Assembly (NCBI RefSeq): GCF_947496995.1
Contig: NZ_CANMFD010000002.1
Location: 372,001-436,000 of the forward strand
DNA from: an uncultured Roseibium sp.
Lineage (GTDB): Bacteria > Pseudomonadota > Alphaproteobacteria > Rhizobiales > Stappiaceae
Length of the DNA stretch: 64,000 nt
Reading direction: 5' to 3'
In this document: piece by piece, positions 18,777 through 28,298 of the stretch
Layout of the letters: each line of letters begins with the position of its first letter
Numbering within the stretch: position 1 is the stretch's first letter
Position numbers and translations under genes: made by a program
The notes under the pieces: generated by a model
The model's database searches: none
The model's input: only the letters and a program-made list of their open reading frames with translations
Told to the model about the DNA's origin: nothing

Positions 18777-19559
18777 ATGAAAATCGCGACCTGGAACATC
18801 AACGGCGTAAAGGCCCGGATCGATACGGTCCTCGAGTGGCTCAAGGAGACGTCACCGGATGTTGCCTGCCTGCAGGAAATCAAGTCGGTCGACGAGAATT
18901 TCCCGCGTCAGCCATTCGAGGATCTCGGGTACAATCTGGAAACACATGGCCAGAAGGGCTTCAACGGTGTCGCGTTGCTGTCGAAGTCGCCGCTCGAAGA
19001 CGTGCAGCGCGGACTTCCCGGCGATGAAAGCGACGAACAGGCCCGCTATATCGAAGGTGGCATTTCCACGTCCAACGGAGCCATTCGTTTCGGCTGCCTC
19101 TATCTTCCCAACGGCAATCCGGTCGACACAGAAAAGTTTCCTTACAAACTGGCCTGGATGGATCGACTGATCGCCCATGCGGAAAAGCGGCTGGCGGAAG
19201 AGACGCCTTTCCTGCTGCTTGGTGATTACAACGTCATTCCCGATCCCATCGACGCGAAAAACCCGGAAAACTGGGTCGGTGACGCGCTCTTTCAACCCGA
19301 GAGCCGCCGCAGGTTCCGGGCTCTCACGCATCTTGGTCTGACCGAAGCTGTCCGCTCCTGCAGCGAAGCGCCCGATATCTATACTTTCTGGGATTATCAA
19401 GCCGGCGCTTGGCAGAAAAACAACGGCATTCGCATTGACCATATCCTGATGTCGGCTCAGGCCACGGACCGGATGACGGGATGCGGTATCGACAAACATG
19501 TGCGGGGCTGGGAGAAACCCTCCGACCACGTTCCGGTCTGGGTGCAACTCGCGGCCTGA
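18777..19559 (+). CDS. xth: Exodeoxyribonuclease III (AP endonuclease)
   Basis: This EEP-family enzyme cleaves at abasic sites in base excision repair. The 260-residue protein has the expected catalytic set: Asn7 (WNINGVKAR), Glu34 (CLQEIKS), the GDYN Asp/Asn pair, and the C-terminal IDHIL and SDHVPV motifs. The length is normal. It follows erpA by 63 nt on the same strand and may be co-transcribed. Confidence 0.95.
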   Translation: MKIATWNINGVKARIDTVLEWLKETSPDVACLQEIKSVDENFPRQPFEDLGYNLETHGQKGFNGVALLSKSPLEDVQRGLPGDESDEQARYIEGGISTSNGAIRFGCLYLPNGNPVDTEKFPYKLAWMDRLIAHAEKRLAEETPFLLLGDYNVIPDPIDAKNPENWVGDALFQPESRRRFRALTHLGLTEAVRSCSEAPDIYTFWDYQAGAWQKNNGIRIDHILMSAQATDRMTGCGIDKHVRGWEKPSDHVPVWVQLAA

Positions 19560-19666
19560 CGGCTTTCCGGATGAGTTTTCGCCGGCTTTCTCGCTTCGGG
19601 CACCATGCTCTCCACGCCGCCGCAAAGCAGCATGCGCCTTTCTTGGGCTTGCAGTCCCCGGCTTCC

Positions 19667-20074
19667 ATGGTAATCTTTTCAGATTATGGGATAACGCAAA
19701 GCCTCGATCCGTCCACTCTGGCTGCCCGTGGACACATCTTACTTGCCCCACGCAAACGGGCCAGGCAGGTTTTCTTTGGTCCCCGACCGGCAGCTTTTTC
19801 GTTTTTTCTGATTGTCTTCAGTGCATTCGGCAGCACCTTCGCCAATGCACAGAACGTCTCTTGCACATGCAGATATCAGGGCAATGACTACAGCCTGGGA
19901 GAATCGATCTGCCTCAATGGGTCGAACGGGTCACGCATGGCAACATGCGCCATGGTTCTGAACAATACGTCCTGGCAATTCAGCAATGCACCCTGCCCCT
20001 TGACCCGACTAAAGCCGGACAGCAAACCGGGAACCGAAAAGCCGTTTCCAGCCAATCCGGGCCGGGCATCCTGA
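19667..20074 (+). CDS. Small putative secreted cysteine-containing protein
   Basis: I do not recognise a named family. The 135-residue frame contains a hydrophobic stretch (AAFSFFLIVFSAFGSTFA, about 42-59) followed by an ANA-type cleavage site at about 61, leaving a mature part of about 74 residues with five cysteines (VSCTC, SICLNG, MATCAM, APC). The signal-like region has an unusually long N-terminal extension, so the true start may lie downstream at a non-ATG codon. Periplasmic or secreted location is inferred. It follows xth by 107 nt. Confidence 0.55.
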   Translation: MVIFSDYGITQSLDPSTLAARGHILLAPRKRARQVFFGPRPAAFSFFLIVFSAFGSTFANAQNVSCTCRYQGNDYSLGESICLNGSNGSRMATCAMVLNNTSWQFSNAPCPLTRLKPDSKPGTEKPFPANPGRAS

Positions 20075-20140
20075 AGAAAAGCAATTTCCTGATGGTGGGG
20101 AGCCGTCTGTCCACCTTCGTTTAAAGCGAATACCCGCGCC

Positions 20141-21001
20141 TTATTGCGGCAGCGGAACCTGTTGCGCCGTCAGAATGTCCGGCCGGTTCTGCTGAAGCCA
20201 GCCATCGGCGAGCGAACGCGCCATCTGCCTAACCGGCTCCGGTGACACGGCGAAATACTGTTCGTGCAGCGAGTTGACCCAGCTCGTATCGGAACCGGAC
20301 GCCTGCTCCCGCGCCACTGTCATCCACATGAGGCCGCGAGCCTTCTTCTTCTCGGAAGAGCCGATCGAATACAGCGTTTCACCGAGCCTTGCCTGCGCAC
20401 CGACATGTCCCTTCAGGGCCGCCAGATTGTACCAGCGGACAGCCATGCGGCTGTTGGAACTCTGGTACATCCGGCCAAGTTCGTACTGCGCATCCGCGTC
20501 ACCGAAATAGGAAGCTGCGTGGGTAAAAATCTGCCTGGCGCGGGGCTCGTTTTTCGGCACGGCGCCTTCTATGCCATTCAGATAGTAGGATCCGAGCGCC
20601 ACGAACGCGCTGGATACAAAGGGGGCGTCCGGCGCATCGGGCCGATCTTCACCGTGCTCGCGCACGATCTGGCTGTAATACTGAAACGCCTTCAGGTCGT
20701 CTTCCTGAACGCCGTCGCCCTTGGCATACATCTCGCCGAGCTTCCAGGCCGCCATGGGCTGACCATTTTCCGCGGCGTATCTCAGCGATCCGAGCGCAGC
20801 TGCCTTGTCGCCTGAATAATACTGGCGGGCGCCCGCCCGGAGCGCTTCCATCGGCGAGAGATCATCCGGCCCTATTGCCCTTGTGGACGCCGGCTGGCCG
20901 TCGAATGCCAGAGCCGGTCCGCTCGCAGTCATCATCGCCACCAGGCCGAGGGCAAGTCCGGCTTTGCCAAGACGTTGACGCATTGATCTGTTGTTTCGCA
21001 T
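20141..21001 (-). CDS. exoR: ExoR-like Sel1-repeat periplasmic regulator
   Basis: The protein of about 286 residues has a cleavable signal (LGLVAMMTASGPALA) and Sel1/TPR-like repeats (ALGSLRYAAENGQPMAAWKLG; KAFQYYSQIVREHG; DAQYELGRMYQS; GAQARLGETLYS). It matches the layout of Sinorhizobium ExoR, which holds the ExoS sensor kinase in check from the periplasm and controls succinoglycan and flagella. The partner genes exoS-chvI are not in this window. The start could be six codons downstream or 29 upstream. Assignment to ExoR rather than another Sel1 protein is probable, not certain. Confidence 0.65.
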   Translation of the reverse strand: MRNNRSMRQRLGKAGLALGLVAMMTASGPALAFDGQPASTRAIGPDDLSPMEALRAGARQYYSGDKAAALGSLRYAAENGQPMAAWKLGEMYAKGDGVQEDDLKAFQYYSQIVREHGEDRPDAPDAPFVSSAFVALGSYYLNGIEGAVPKNEPRARQIFTHAASYFGDADAQYELGRMYQSSNSRMAVRWYNLAALKGHVGAQARLGETLYSIGSSEKKKARGLMWMTVAREQASGSDTSWVNSLHEQYFAVSPEPVRQMARSLADGWLQQNRPDILTAQQVPLPQ

Positions 21002-21693
21002 CCCGGTCACACTATTACCCGCCGGCCAAATGACATTAATCCGGCGGACGATCTTTCCGATCTCGTTTTTAGTCCGCGCCAAGCGCATCTCAAGTCTCTA
21101 ACACCCCGCCGACCCCTGCTCCTGCGGGTTTCCTGTTCCTGCGTGCCTTGCAGCACCCTGGTCAGCCGAGCGCTGGATGCTCCGGCACTTCCGGCCGATC
21201 AACTGTTGCTTTCCTGTCAGCAAACACGAAAGCCGGTTGACCAACTGTGGCCAATCATTTCGACCTTAGTTGGGCCGCAACGCGCCCAAATAAGACCATT
21301 TGTTGATACCTCGCCTCCCATTTCAGGGATTGAACCTGAAGGGTGCAATCGGCGACGGATCAGACAATATCCCAACGGGTGACGGTCAAACATGGCCGAA
21401 CGTTGGCAGGTCGATCTTTCCAGGTCCTCCCGAATGACTCTGTCGGCAAGTGTTGCGGAATAGGCACATTTTTCCGCCCTTGCATCCCCTTCAAGGCCCC
21501 GGGTATTAGATCACCATCGGGTTGACGATAGGTTTCCGGAGCCAATTTTACCGGTCCCGCTGTTGAAAACGGGGGCTTCGGGCCAAAACCCTTTGCCGTT
21601 CTATCTTTGTCCTTCAAACTGGAGACCGATTCGGTGTAGGTAACGGCGCTGAAGTTGGAAATTCATGGTCAAAGGACCCATCAGGGAAACGGA
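21002..21693 (+). other. Long non-coding region upstream of parE
   Basis: About 690 bases between the divergent exoR-like and parE genes contain no open frame that looks coding. A plausible parE promoter is TTGACG (21522-21527) and ATTTTA (21545-21550), 17 bp apart, which would leave an untranslated leader of roughly 140 nt. I see no riboswitch motif or terminator. Confidence 0.4.
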
Positions 21694-23739
21694 ATGAGCG
21701 CGAAAGACGATCTATTTGCAGGCAACGCAGCGGTTTCGGCCCCCATGACGGCAGACGATCCCGCCCCTGCGCCGCAAAAACCGCGTCCGGTCGCAGCCGT
21801 TCCCGTGCCTGATGACTATTCCGCAGCCGATATCGAGGTTCTCGAAGGGCTGGAGCCCGTACGCCGCCGCCCTGGCATGTACATCGGCGGCACGGACGAA
21901 AAATCGCTGCACCACCTGTTTGCCGAAGTCATCGACAACTCCATGGACGAGGCTGTTGCCGGCCATGCAACCTGGATCGACGTCACATTGTCCGCCGACG
22001 GATATCTGACCGTCACCGATAACGGTCGCGGAATTCCGGTCGATCCGCACCCTAAGTTCAAGGACAAGTCGGCTCTCGAAGTCATCATGACCACGCTGCA
22101 CGCGGGCGGTAAGTTCGACAGCAAGGTCTATGAAACATCCGGTGGCCTGCACGGGGTTGGTATTTCCGTTGTGAACGCCCTGTCGGAGGAACTCGTCGTC
22201 GAGGTCGCACGCAGCCGCAAGCTATACCGCCAGACGTTCCGCCGCGGTCACGCGCAGGGTCCGCTGGAGTTTGCCGGCGAAACTCAGAACCGCCGCGGCA
22301 CGCTGGTGCGGTTCAGGCCGGATGAACAGATCTTCGGCAAGGGTGCAAGGTTCCAGCCGGCCCGGCTTTTGAAGATGGCCCGTTCCAAGGCCTATCTGTT
22401 CGGCGGCGTAGAAATCCGCTGGCATTGCGCGCCCGAACTCCTGTCTGAAAAAGACGAAACACCTGCGGAGGCCGTATTCCATTTTCCCGGTGGTTTGAAA
22501 GACTTTCTGGCGGAAAGGCTGACCAAGGAACGGCGTGTCGTCGAGGAGATATTTGCCGGGCGCACCGACAAGACAGGCAAGCACGGGTCGGTAGAATGGG
22601 CGGTCAGCTGGTTCGCCGGCGATGGCTTCGTCAATTCCTACTGCAACACGGTACCGACACCGGAAGGCGGAACCCATGAAGCCGGTTTCCGCTATGCGTT
22701 GCTGCGTGGCCTCAAGGCCTATGGTGAGCTGACCAACAACAAGAAGGCCGCCATCATCACCGGTGACGATGTCATGACCTCGGCCGGCGGCATGCTGTCC
22801 GTCTTCATCCGGGAACCGGAATTCGTCGGCCAGACCAAAGACAGGCTTGCAACGAACGAAGCGACAAAGATCGCGGAAGCCGCCGTCCGCGACGCTTTCG
22901 ACCACTGGCTTACGGCATCTCCAAACCAGGCCAACAAGATCCTGGAGTGGGTGATCGACCGTGCCGAGGACCGGCTCCGGCGCCGGCAGGAAAAGGACGT
23001 GGCGCGCAAGACCGCCGTCCGCAAGCTGCGCCTGCCCGGGAAACTTGCCGATTGCTCCGCCAATCAGGCCGAAGGTACGGAACTCTTCATCGTCGAAGGA
23101 GATTCGGCGGGCGGTTCAGCCAAGCAGGCGCGCAATCGATCCAATCAGGCGATCCTTCCCCTGCGCGGCAAGATCCTCAACGTCGCCAATGCAGGCCGCG
23201 ACAAGCTTGTCGCCAACCAGCAGCTGTCCGACCTCATTCAGGCCCTGGGATGCGGCACGCGCAGCCAATACAGGGAAACGGACCTGCGCTATGAAAAGAT
23301 CGTCATCATGACCGATGCCGATGTCGATGGCGCACACATCGCATCGCTTCTGATTACGTTTTTCTATCGCGAGATGCCTGAACTCATCCACGGCGGACAT
23401 CTTTATCTCGCGGTTCCGCCCCTTTACCGGCTCAGCCAGGGCGGCAAGACGCTTTATGCACGCGACGACGCCCATAAAGACGAGTTGCTGGCAACGGTTT
23501 TCAAGGGCAAGTCGAAGGTCGAAATCGGCCGCTTCAAGGGCCTCGGCGAAATGCTCCCTTCTCAGTTGAAGGAAACGACCATGGATCCGTCCAAAAGATC
23601 GATGCTGAAGGTTGCCGTCGAAGAACTGTCGGCGCAGGCAACCGAAGACACGGTCGAACGGCTCATGGGCAACAAACCGGAAGCCCGATTCCAGTTCATC
23701 CAGGAAAATGCGGAATTTGCGGACGACCTTGATATCTAG
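21694..23739 (+). CDS. parE: DNA topoisomerase IV subunit B
   Basis: ParE is the ATPase subunit of topoisomerase IV, which decatenates daughter chromosomes. The 681-residue protein has the GHKL ATP site (EVIDNSMDEA, DNGRGIP, GGLHGVG), the transducer domain, and the TOPRIM motifs EGDSAGGSAKQ and MTDADVDGAHI. An AGGGAAACGGA ribosome site decides this ATG over one 13 codons upstream. It is shorter than GyrB and lacks the extra C-terminal insert, which favours ParE. parC is not adjacent. Confidence 0.94.
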   Translation: MSAKDDLFAGNAAVSAPMTADDPAPAPQKPRPVAAVPVPDDYSAADIEVLEGLEPVRRRPGMYIGGTDEKSLHHLFAEVIDNSMDEAVAGHATWIDVTLSADGYLTVTDNGRGIPVDPHPKFKDKSALEVIMTTLHAGGKFDSKVYETSGGLHGVGISVVNALSEELVVEVARSRKLYRQTFRRGHAQGPLEFAGETQNRRGTLVRFRPDEQIFGKGARFQPARLLKMARSKAYLFGGVEIRWHCAPELLSEKDETPAEAVFHFPGGLKDFLAERLTKERRVVEEIFAGRTDKTGKHGSVEWAVSWFAGDGFVNSYCNTVPTPEGGTHEAGFRYALLRGLKAYGELTNNKKAAIITGDDVMTSAGGMLSVFIREPEFVGQTKDRLATNEATKIAEAAVRDAFDHWLTASPNQANKILEWVIDRAEDRLRRRQEKDVARKTAVRKLRLPGKLADCSANQAEGTELFIVEGDSAGGSAKQARNRSNQAILPLRGKILNVANAGRDKLVANQQLSDLIQALGCGTRSQYRETDLRYEKIVIMTDADVDGAHIASLLITFFYREMPELIHGGHLYLAVPPLYRLSQGGKTLYARDDAHKDELLATVFKGKSKVEIGRFKGLGEMLPSQLKETTMDPSKRSMLKVAVEELSAQATEDTVERLMGNKPEARFQFIQENAEFADDLDI

Positions 23740-23843
23740 CCGCAAGACCGGGTAACCTGTTTCTTACGTTTTAGTCTCTGGAGCGCTATTTGGAGCGTTT
23801 GATCCTCGGCTCCGCTCCCAGGAATGTTTACCGGACCAGTATT

Positions 23844-24575
23844 ATGTTAGACCGGGTGTATACAATTTTCGACAAGCGCCGCCGTCCGCTGCGTAATCAC
23901 GTGTATCTCGCATTCCCCGATCATGACATTGCGTTTGCCCGGATCGCAGAACCGGCATTTCATGCTCTTGCCCCGGTTCTCCACCACTTGGCGGGCAACG
24001 ACGCCTGCGGAGCGTTCACGAACCAGACCGCCAAAGCCATGGAGATTTCGGACCGGTCCTTGTTCCATGGAAATGTCGAACTGCTCACGGCGCGTGAATT
24101 GAAACGGCGCCATCCGGACATGAAGATCGTAGCCTGGGTGCAGGATCCGCTGCATCGGCTTGCCTATTGCTACGAAAAGATCATCGTGAACGATCTGCCG
24201 CTGCCTTCGTATTATCAGGAAAGCTATTTCGACAAATCCATGTCGCCACTGGATTTCGTCTCTCATGTGGCTTCCATTTCGGATCTTGAAGCGGACAATC
24301 TCTTTCGCAGCCAGACCGCCGCCCTGACATACAAAGGCGCGCTCACGGCAGATCTCATTCTGCTTCTGGAGCAATTCGAGCATTCTCTGGACAGGTTTCT
24401 CGCAGCCGGGTCCGTGAATTTCCGGCCCTCCCCGTCGTTCACCTATCGGGCGCTGGATTATGTCTCCCGGGATACTCTGCAATCCTTCGAGGACGAAGAC
24501 CTGTGCCAGAAACTCAGGCGGCGATACAAAGCCGACTATGAATTATTCTACGCGCAGGCTGCCGTACCGGCGTAA
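23844..24575 (+). CDS. Sulfotransferase-like protein
   Basis: The 243-residue protein resembles the sulfotransferase-2 group. AWVQDPLHRLAYCYEKI matches the 3'-PAPS-binding VRDPxxRxxSxY pattern, and the C-terminal RRRYKADYELFYAQ matches the closing DYELF segment of that family. The 5'-phosphosulfate loop near the N terminus (YLAFPDHDIAFARI) is degenerate, so activity is uncertain. The start is the ATG with GGA about 10 nt upstream; an in-frame TTG lies 18 codons before it. It is a single gene between parE and a helicase gene. Confidence 0.55.
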   Translation: MLDRVYTIFDKRRRPLRNHVYLAFPDHDIAFARIAEPAFHALAPVLHHLAGNDACGAFTNQTAKAMEISDRSLFHGNVELLTARELKRRHPDMKIVAWVQDPLHRLAYCYEKIIVNDLPLPSYYQESYFDKSMSPLDFVSHVASISDLEADNLFRSQTAALTYKGALTADLILLLEQFEHSLDRFLAAGSVNFRPSPSFTYRALDYVSRDTLQSFEDEDLCQKLRRRYKADYELFYAQAAVPA

Positions 24576-24919
24576 ATCGGCCCAGCCAAAATTCCCGTAT
24601 AATCTTCAGATTTCAATTATTTCGTCCATTTCAACTGCCGTTACATGCGCCTTGCCTCAAAATTCGAACCGGTTATTCCCGGATGGAGTTTATGTAACGC
24701 CTATGGAACTTCGCTGCCCATTTCATGAGCTTCACGTCCGTGTATTAACTGAGATGGCAAAAGTTGCCCGGAAATACTCGCTTTTCTTTGCATTTTACCT
24801 CTTCGACGCATTGACACCCGTGCACATGGATGTAGGGTGCGCACGTTGGCCGCTGTGTTAGACACGGCGCCGCCAAATTGAACCACGTCATCCGAAATAA
24901 CATCCGGGCAAAGCGCTCC
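24576..24919 (+). other. Leader region of the DEAD-box helicase gene
   Basis: These 344 bases hold no convincing gene. A TTGACA (24811-24816) followed after 16 bp by TAGGGT (24833-24838) could be the helicase promoter and would leave a leader of about 75 nt. The upstream half is relatively AT-rich. Confidence 0.4.
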
Positions 24920-26371
24920 ATGGCATTTGATACTCTCGGTCTTAGCGAGAAGGTCCTCGCTGCAGTTGAAGCAGCAGGTTATAAAGAACCCACGGCAATC
25001 CAGGCGGGCGCAATCCCGCTGGTGCTGGAACGGCGCGATGTGCTCGGCATCGCACAGACAGGCACCGGGAAAACCGCGAGCTTCACGCTGCCGATGCTGA
25101 CCCTTCTCGAAAAAGGAAGGGCACGTGCGCGTATGCCGCGTACACTGATCCTCGAACCGACGCGCGAACTCGCTGCGCAGGTTGAGGAGAACTTCGAGAA
25201 ATACGGCACCAATCACAAGCTCAATGTTGCCCTGCTCATCGGCGGCGTCTCGTTTTCCGAGCAGGACAAAAAGCTGGATCGCGGCACGGATGTGCTCATT
25301 GCCACGCCGGGACGCCTGCTCGATCACGTCGAGCGCGGAAAACTGCTGCTGCAGGGTGTTGAAATCCTGGTCATCGATGAAGCCGACCGTATGCTCGACA
25401 TGGGGTTCATTCCCGACATCGAACGCATCTGCAAGCTGATCCCCTTCACGCGCCAGACATTGTTCTTCTCGGCAACCATGCCACCCGAGATCCAACGGCT
25501 CACGGAAGCTTTCTTGCAAAATCCGGCCCGCATTGAAGTCGCGCGGACATCTTCGACGTCCGAAAATGTGACCCAGTTGCTCAAGGCGACCGGTTCCAAG
25601 GATTTCGACAAGCGCGCTGCGCTGCGCGAACTGCTCGAAGGTGCGGAAGATCTGCAGAACGCAATCATCTTCTGTAACCGCAAACGGGATGTAACGACCC
25701 TGTTCCGCTCTCTGGAGCGTCATGAGTACAATGTCGGCACCCTTCACGGCGACATGGACCAACGTACCCGGATGACGATGCTGGACAACTTCCGAAAGGG
25801 AAATATCAAGATCCTCGTAGCTAGCGATGTTGCTGCTCGCGGTCTGGACATTCCCGAGGTCAGCCACGTCTTCAACTACGATGTCCCGATCAATGCCGAA
25901 GACTACGTTCACAGGATCGGCCGGACTGCCCGGGCAGGCCGCAAAGGCACAGCCTTCACGCTGGTGACCGAAGAAGACCACAAATATCTGGCCGCTATCG
26001 AAACGTTGATCGAAAAAGCCCCCGAGTGGGTGGGTGAGCCTATCGACTTTGAAACCGCGGCCAAGGAACGCAAGGCCCGGCGCAGAGGCGGAAAAGCCGC
26101 CAAGGACGTCAAGTCGAGCAATGACAACGAGGCTGAAAAGGCTCCTGCGACAGGCCGTCGGCGTTCGCCGTCAAAGCCCCGGCAGCCACAGCCTGTTGAA
26201 AGCACCATCGAGGAGCCTCAGGAAGCTCTGGCCCCGATTCCGGTGCCCAGTATTTCGGAGACATCCGGAAACAGGAAATCCAGAAACGAGAAGCAGGAGC
26301 CGGCCTTCAGCCCCGGCGTTCATATTCCTGCATTCCTGCTGCGTGAACCTCGACCGAAAAAAGCCTCGTAA
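24920..26371 (+). CDS. DEAD-box RNA helicase, RhlE type
   Basis: The 483-residue ATP-dependent RNA helicase has a Q motif (GYKEPTAIQ), motif I AQTGTGKT, PTREL, motif II DEAD in VIDEADRMLD, SAT (FFSATMP), and motif VI HRIGRTARAG, followed by a Lys/Arg-rich low-complexity tail (about 380-483). Such proteins remodel rRNA and mRNA, often at low temperature. I chose MAFDTLGL as the start; the upstream in-frame start is a TTG with no family-like sequence. Confidence 0.9.
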   Translation: MAFDTLGLSEKVLAAVEAAGYKEPTAIQAGAIPLVLERRDVLGIAQTGTGKTASFTLPMLTLLEKGRARARMPRTLILEPTRELAAQVEENFEKYGTNHKLNVALLIGGVSFSEQDKKLDRGTDVLIATPGRLLDHVERGKLLLQGVEILVIDEADRMLDMGFIPDIERICKLIPFTRQTLFFSATMPPEIQRLTEAFLQNPARIEVARTSSTSENVTQLLKATGSKDFDKRAALRELLEGAEDLQNAIIFCNRKRDVTTLFRSLERHEYNVGTLHGDMDQRTRMTMLDNFRKGNIKILVASDVAARGLDIPEVSHVFNYDVPINAEDYVHRIGRTARAGRKGTAFTLVTEEDHKYLAAIETLIEKAPEWVGEPIDFETAAKERKARRRGGKAAKDVKSSNDNEAEKAPATGRRRSPSKPRQPQPVESTIEEPQEALAPIPVPSISETSGNRKSRNEKQEPAFSPGVHIPAFLLREPRPKKAS

Positions 26372-26494
26372 CGGAGAATTCCGTAAAGGTTTCTCTCCGG
26401 ATTTAACGGCTCCTTAAACCTTCCGGCAGAGTCTGAAGTCTGGTTCTTGCGGCCGTGTGGGGCGGTTTGCGGGACTTCAGGTGAGAGTAGCTTG

Positions 26495-27556
26495 ATGTCG
26501 GATTCAGACGACCACCAGCGTACCATCGGATACGGTGCGTCCGCGCTCAATTACATCAAGAAGAACATGCTGCCGGCTTATCCGCGTTGCTATGAGCTGT
26601 GGTACACCTATTCTGCCGGCTACAATCAGGGTCTGAACCGCGCCATCAATGAAGCCATCAAGTCCGAAGGACGGGTCAGCACAGACGAGATGCTGACCCT
26701 CTACGGACGGTTTCTCTCACCCATTCGTCTGGGCGACCGGCTCGACGAGGTTGGTACCAAGGTTTCCAAGGAAGTCGAAGAACTGGTGGATTCGCTCAAG
26801 CTGAGCGCGGATGCGACCTCCGACTACGGAGCCGCACTGGAACAGGCCAGCGAAAAAATCAAATCGGTCGCCGATCCCAAAAAGCTGCAGACTTATGTCA
26901 CTCATCTGGTGAAATCCACTCAGAGCGCCGTGGTGTCCAACCGCAAGCTCGAGAGCCAGCTGCTGGAATCCAAGAAGCATATCGAGAATCTCCAGTCGTC
27001 CCTTGAAGCCATTCGTTATGAATCGCTGACCGACGAACTGACGACGCTGAGCAATCGCAAACATTTCGAGAACTCGATCGAGCGGTCAATCGAGCAGGCC
27101 AAGACCGGCGGCAACGGTTTTGCGTTGCTGATGACGGATATCGATCACTTCAAGAAATTCAACGACACCTACGGCCACCAGACCGGTGACCAGGTTCTGC
27201 GTCTCGTTGCTCTGGCCGTGAAACAGAATATCAAGGCCAAGGATATCGCCTGCCGCTATGGCGGCGAAGAATTCGCGATCATTCTTCCGCAAGAGAATCT
27301 GGATGCCGCCGCTGAAATCAGCGAGCGCATTCGCGTGGCGGTGATGTCCAAGGAATTGGTGAAGCGTTCTACCGGTGAGAACCTCGGACGAGTCTCCATC
27401 TCCGTCGGCATAGCCATCTACCGGAATACGGACAATGTCCATTCTATCGTTTCACGGGCGGACGAAGCGCTTTACGCAGCAAAAAATGCCGGCCGCAATC
27501 TCGTTAAGAGCGAAAAAGACCTTGCGGATGCGGAAGATCAGGTCGATGTGGCCTGA
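26495..27556 (+). CDS. Diguanylate cyclase (GGDEF)
   Basis: The 353-residue protein has an N-terminal helical domain (about 1-170) of unknown ligand, a coiled-coil linker (LESQLLESKKHIENLQSSLEAIRYE), and a GGDEF domain with an intact GGEEF active site in CRYGGEEFAIILP. It should make c-di-GMP from two GTP. The product-inhibition RxxD site reads KAKD at the right place, so feedback inhibition may be weakened. No membrane segment is seen, so it is probably cytosolic. AGGTGAGAG precedes the chosen ATG. Confidence 0.9.
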   Translation: MSDSDDHQRTIGYGASALNYIKKNMLPAYPRCYELWYTYSAGYNQGLNRAINEAIKSEGRVSTDEMLTLYGRFLSPIRLGDRLDEVGTKVSKEVEELVDSLKLSADATSDYGAALEQASEKIKSVADPKKLQTYVTHLVKSTQSAVVSNRKLESQLLESKKHIENLQSSLEAIRYESLTDELTTLSNRKHFENSIERSIEQAKTGGNGFALLMTDIDHFKKFNDTYGHQTGDQVLRLVALAVKQNIKAKDIACRYGGEEFAIILPQENLDAAAEISERIRVAVMSKELVKRSTGENLGRVSISVGIAIYRNTDNVHSIVSRADEALYAAKNAGRNLVKSEKDLADAEDQVDVA

Positions 27557-27593
27557 AGCTCTTTCGCCGATCAGGCAAATTATCGAATAGCGT

Positions 27594-28256
27594 TCAGTTT
27601 CCGGCGTCGAGACCCATCTGCCAGAAATCGCTTTCCAGCCTGCAGGCTTTTTCAAATATCGACAGAACGCGCGGGTAGCGGTTTTCGGTCAATACCTGAT
27701 CCGCTGTCCGGTCCAGCCAGCTGGTGAACTCCCTGGCGACTGTCTGGTAGGCGTCCCCGGCATATTCCCCGATCCACAGGCGATAAGGATTTTCGGCGTG
27801 ATCCGCTCCGTCCGCGTGAAGGCGCGCGCCGATCTCCGCATAACCGATGACGCAGGGCGCAAGTGCCACCTGAAGATCTAGAAGATCACCGGACATGCCG
27901 GCATCCAGAACGAACCTGGTGTAGGCCATCGTCGGCGTGTCTTCTGGCGCCGTCTCGATATCGACCCTGGACATTCCCCAACTGCCGCACAGACCGACAT
28001 GCAGATCCAGCTCCACGTCCAGAATCGCCTTAACGCCTTCCAGCGACTGGCGCATGTCATCAAGCGTCGGGCTCTTGTAAACGCCGAGCGCATATGCCCG
28101 GGCAAACTGGATGAGGAACAGGTAATCCTGCACCAGGTAATGCCGAAAGCATTCCTGCGGCAAGGAGGCGTCACCAAGCTGCCTTACGAAGTCGTGGTTC
28201 GTATAGGCTGCCCATTGTGGCGCCGCGTCGGCCTTGAGCCGTTCAAGCAGTGTCAT
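27594..28256 (-). CDS. tenA: TenA-family thiaminase II / thiamine salvage enzyme
   Basis: TenA enzymes hydrolyse aminopyrimidine breakdown products of thiamine so that the pyrimidine can be reused. The 220-residue protein has the family fold pattern (FRHYLVQDYLFLIQFARAYALG) and the active-site Cys in LAPCVIGYAEIG. I chose the ATG giving MTLLERLK; an in-frame GTG eleven codons upstream is possible. It lies about 40 nt after sufA on the same strand, so it may be the last gene of the suf transcript, an unusual place for it. Confidence 0.85.
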   Translation of the reverse strand: MTLLERLKADAAPQWAAYTNHDFVRQLGDASLPQECFRHYLVQDYLFLIQFARAYALGVYKSPTLDDMRQSLEGVKAILDVELDLHVGLCGSWGMSRVDIETAPEDTPTMAYTRFVLDAGMSGDLLDLQVALAPCVIGYAEIGARLHADGADHAENPYRLWIGEYAGDAYQTVAREFTSWLDRTADQVLTENRYPRVLSIFEKACRLESDFWQMGLDAGN

Positions 28257-28298
28257 GAAGGTCCATAAAGGTAATGGTGGATCATTCACCGGCCACGG

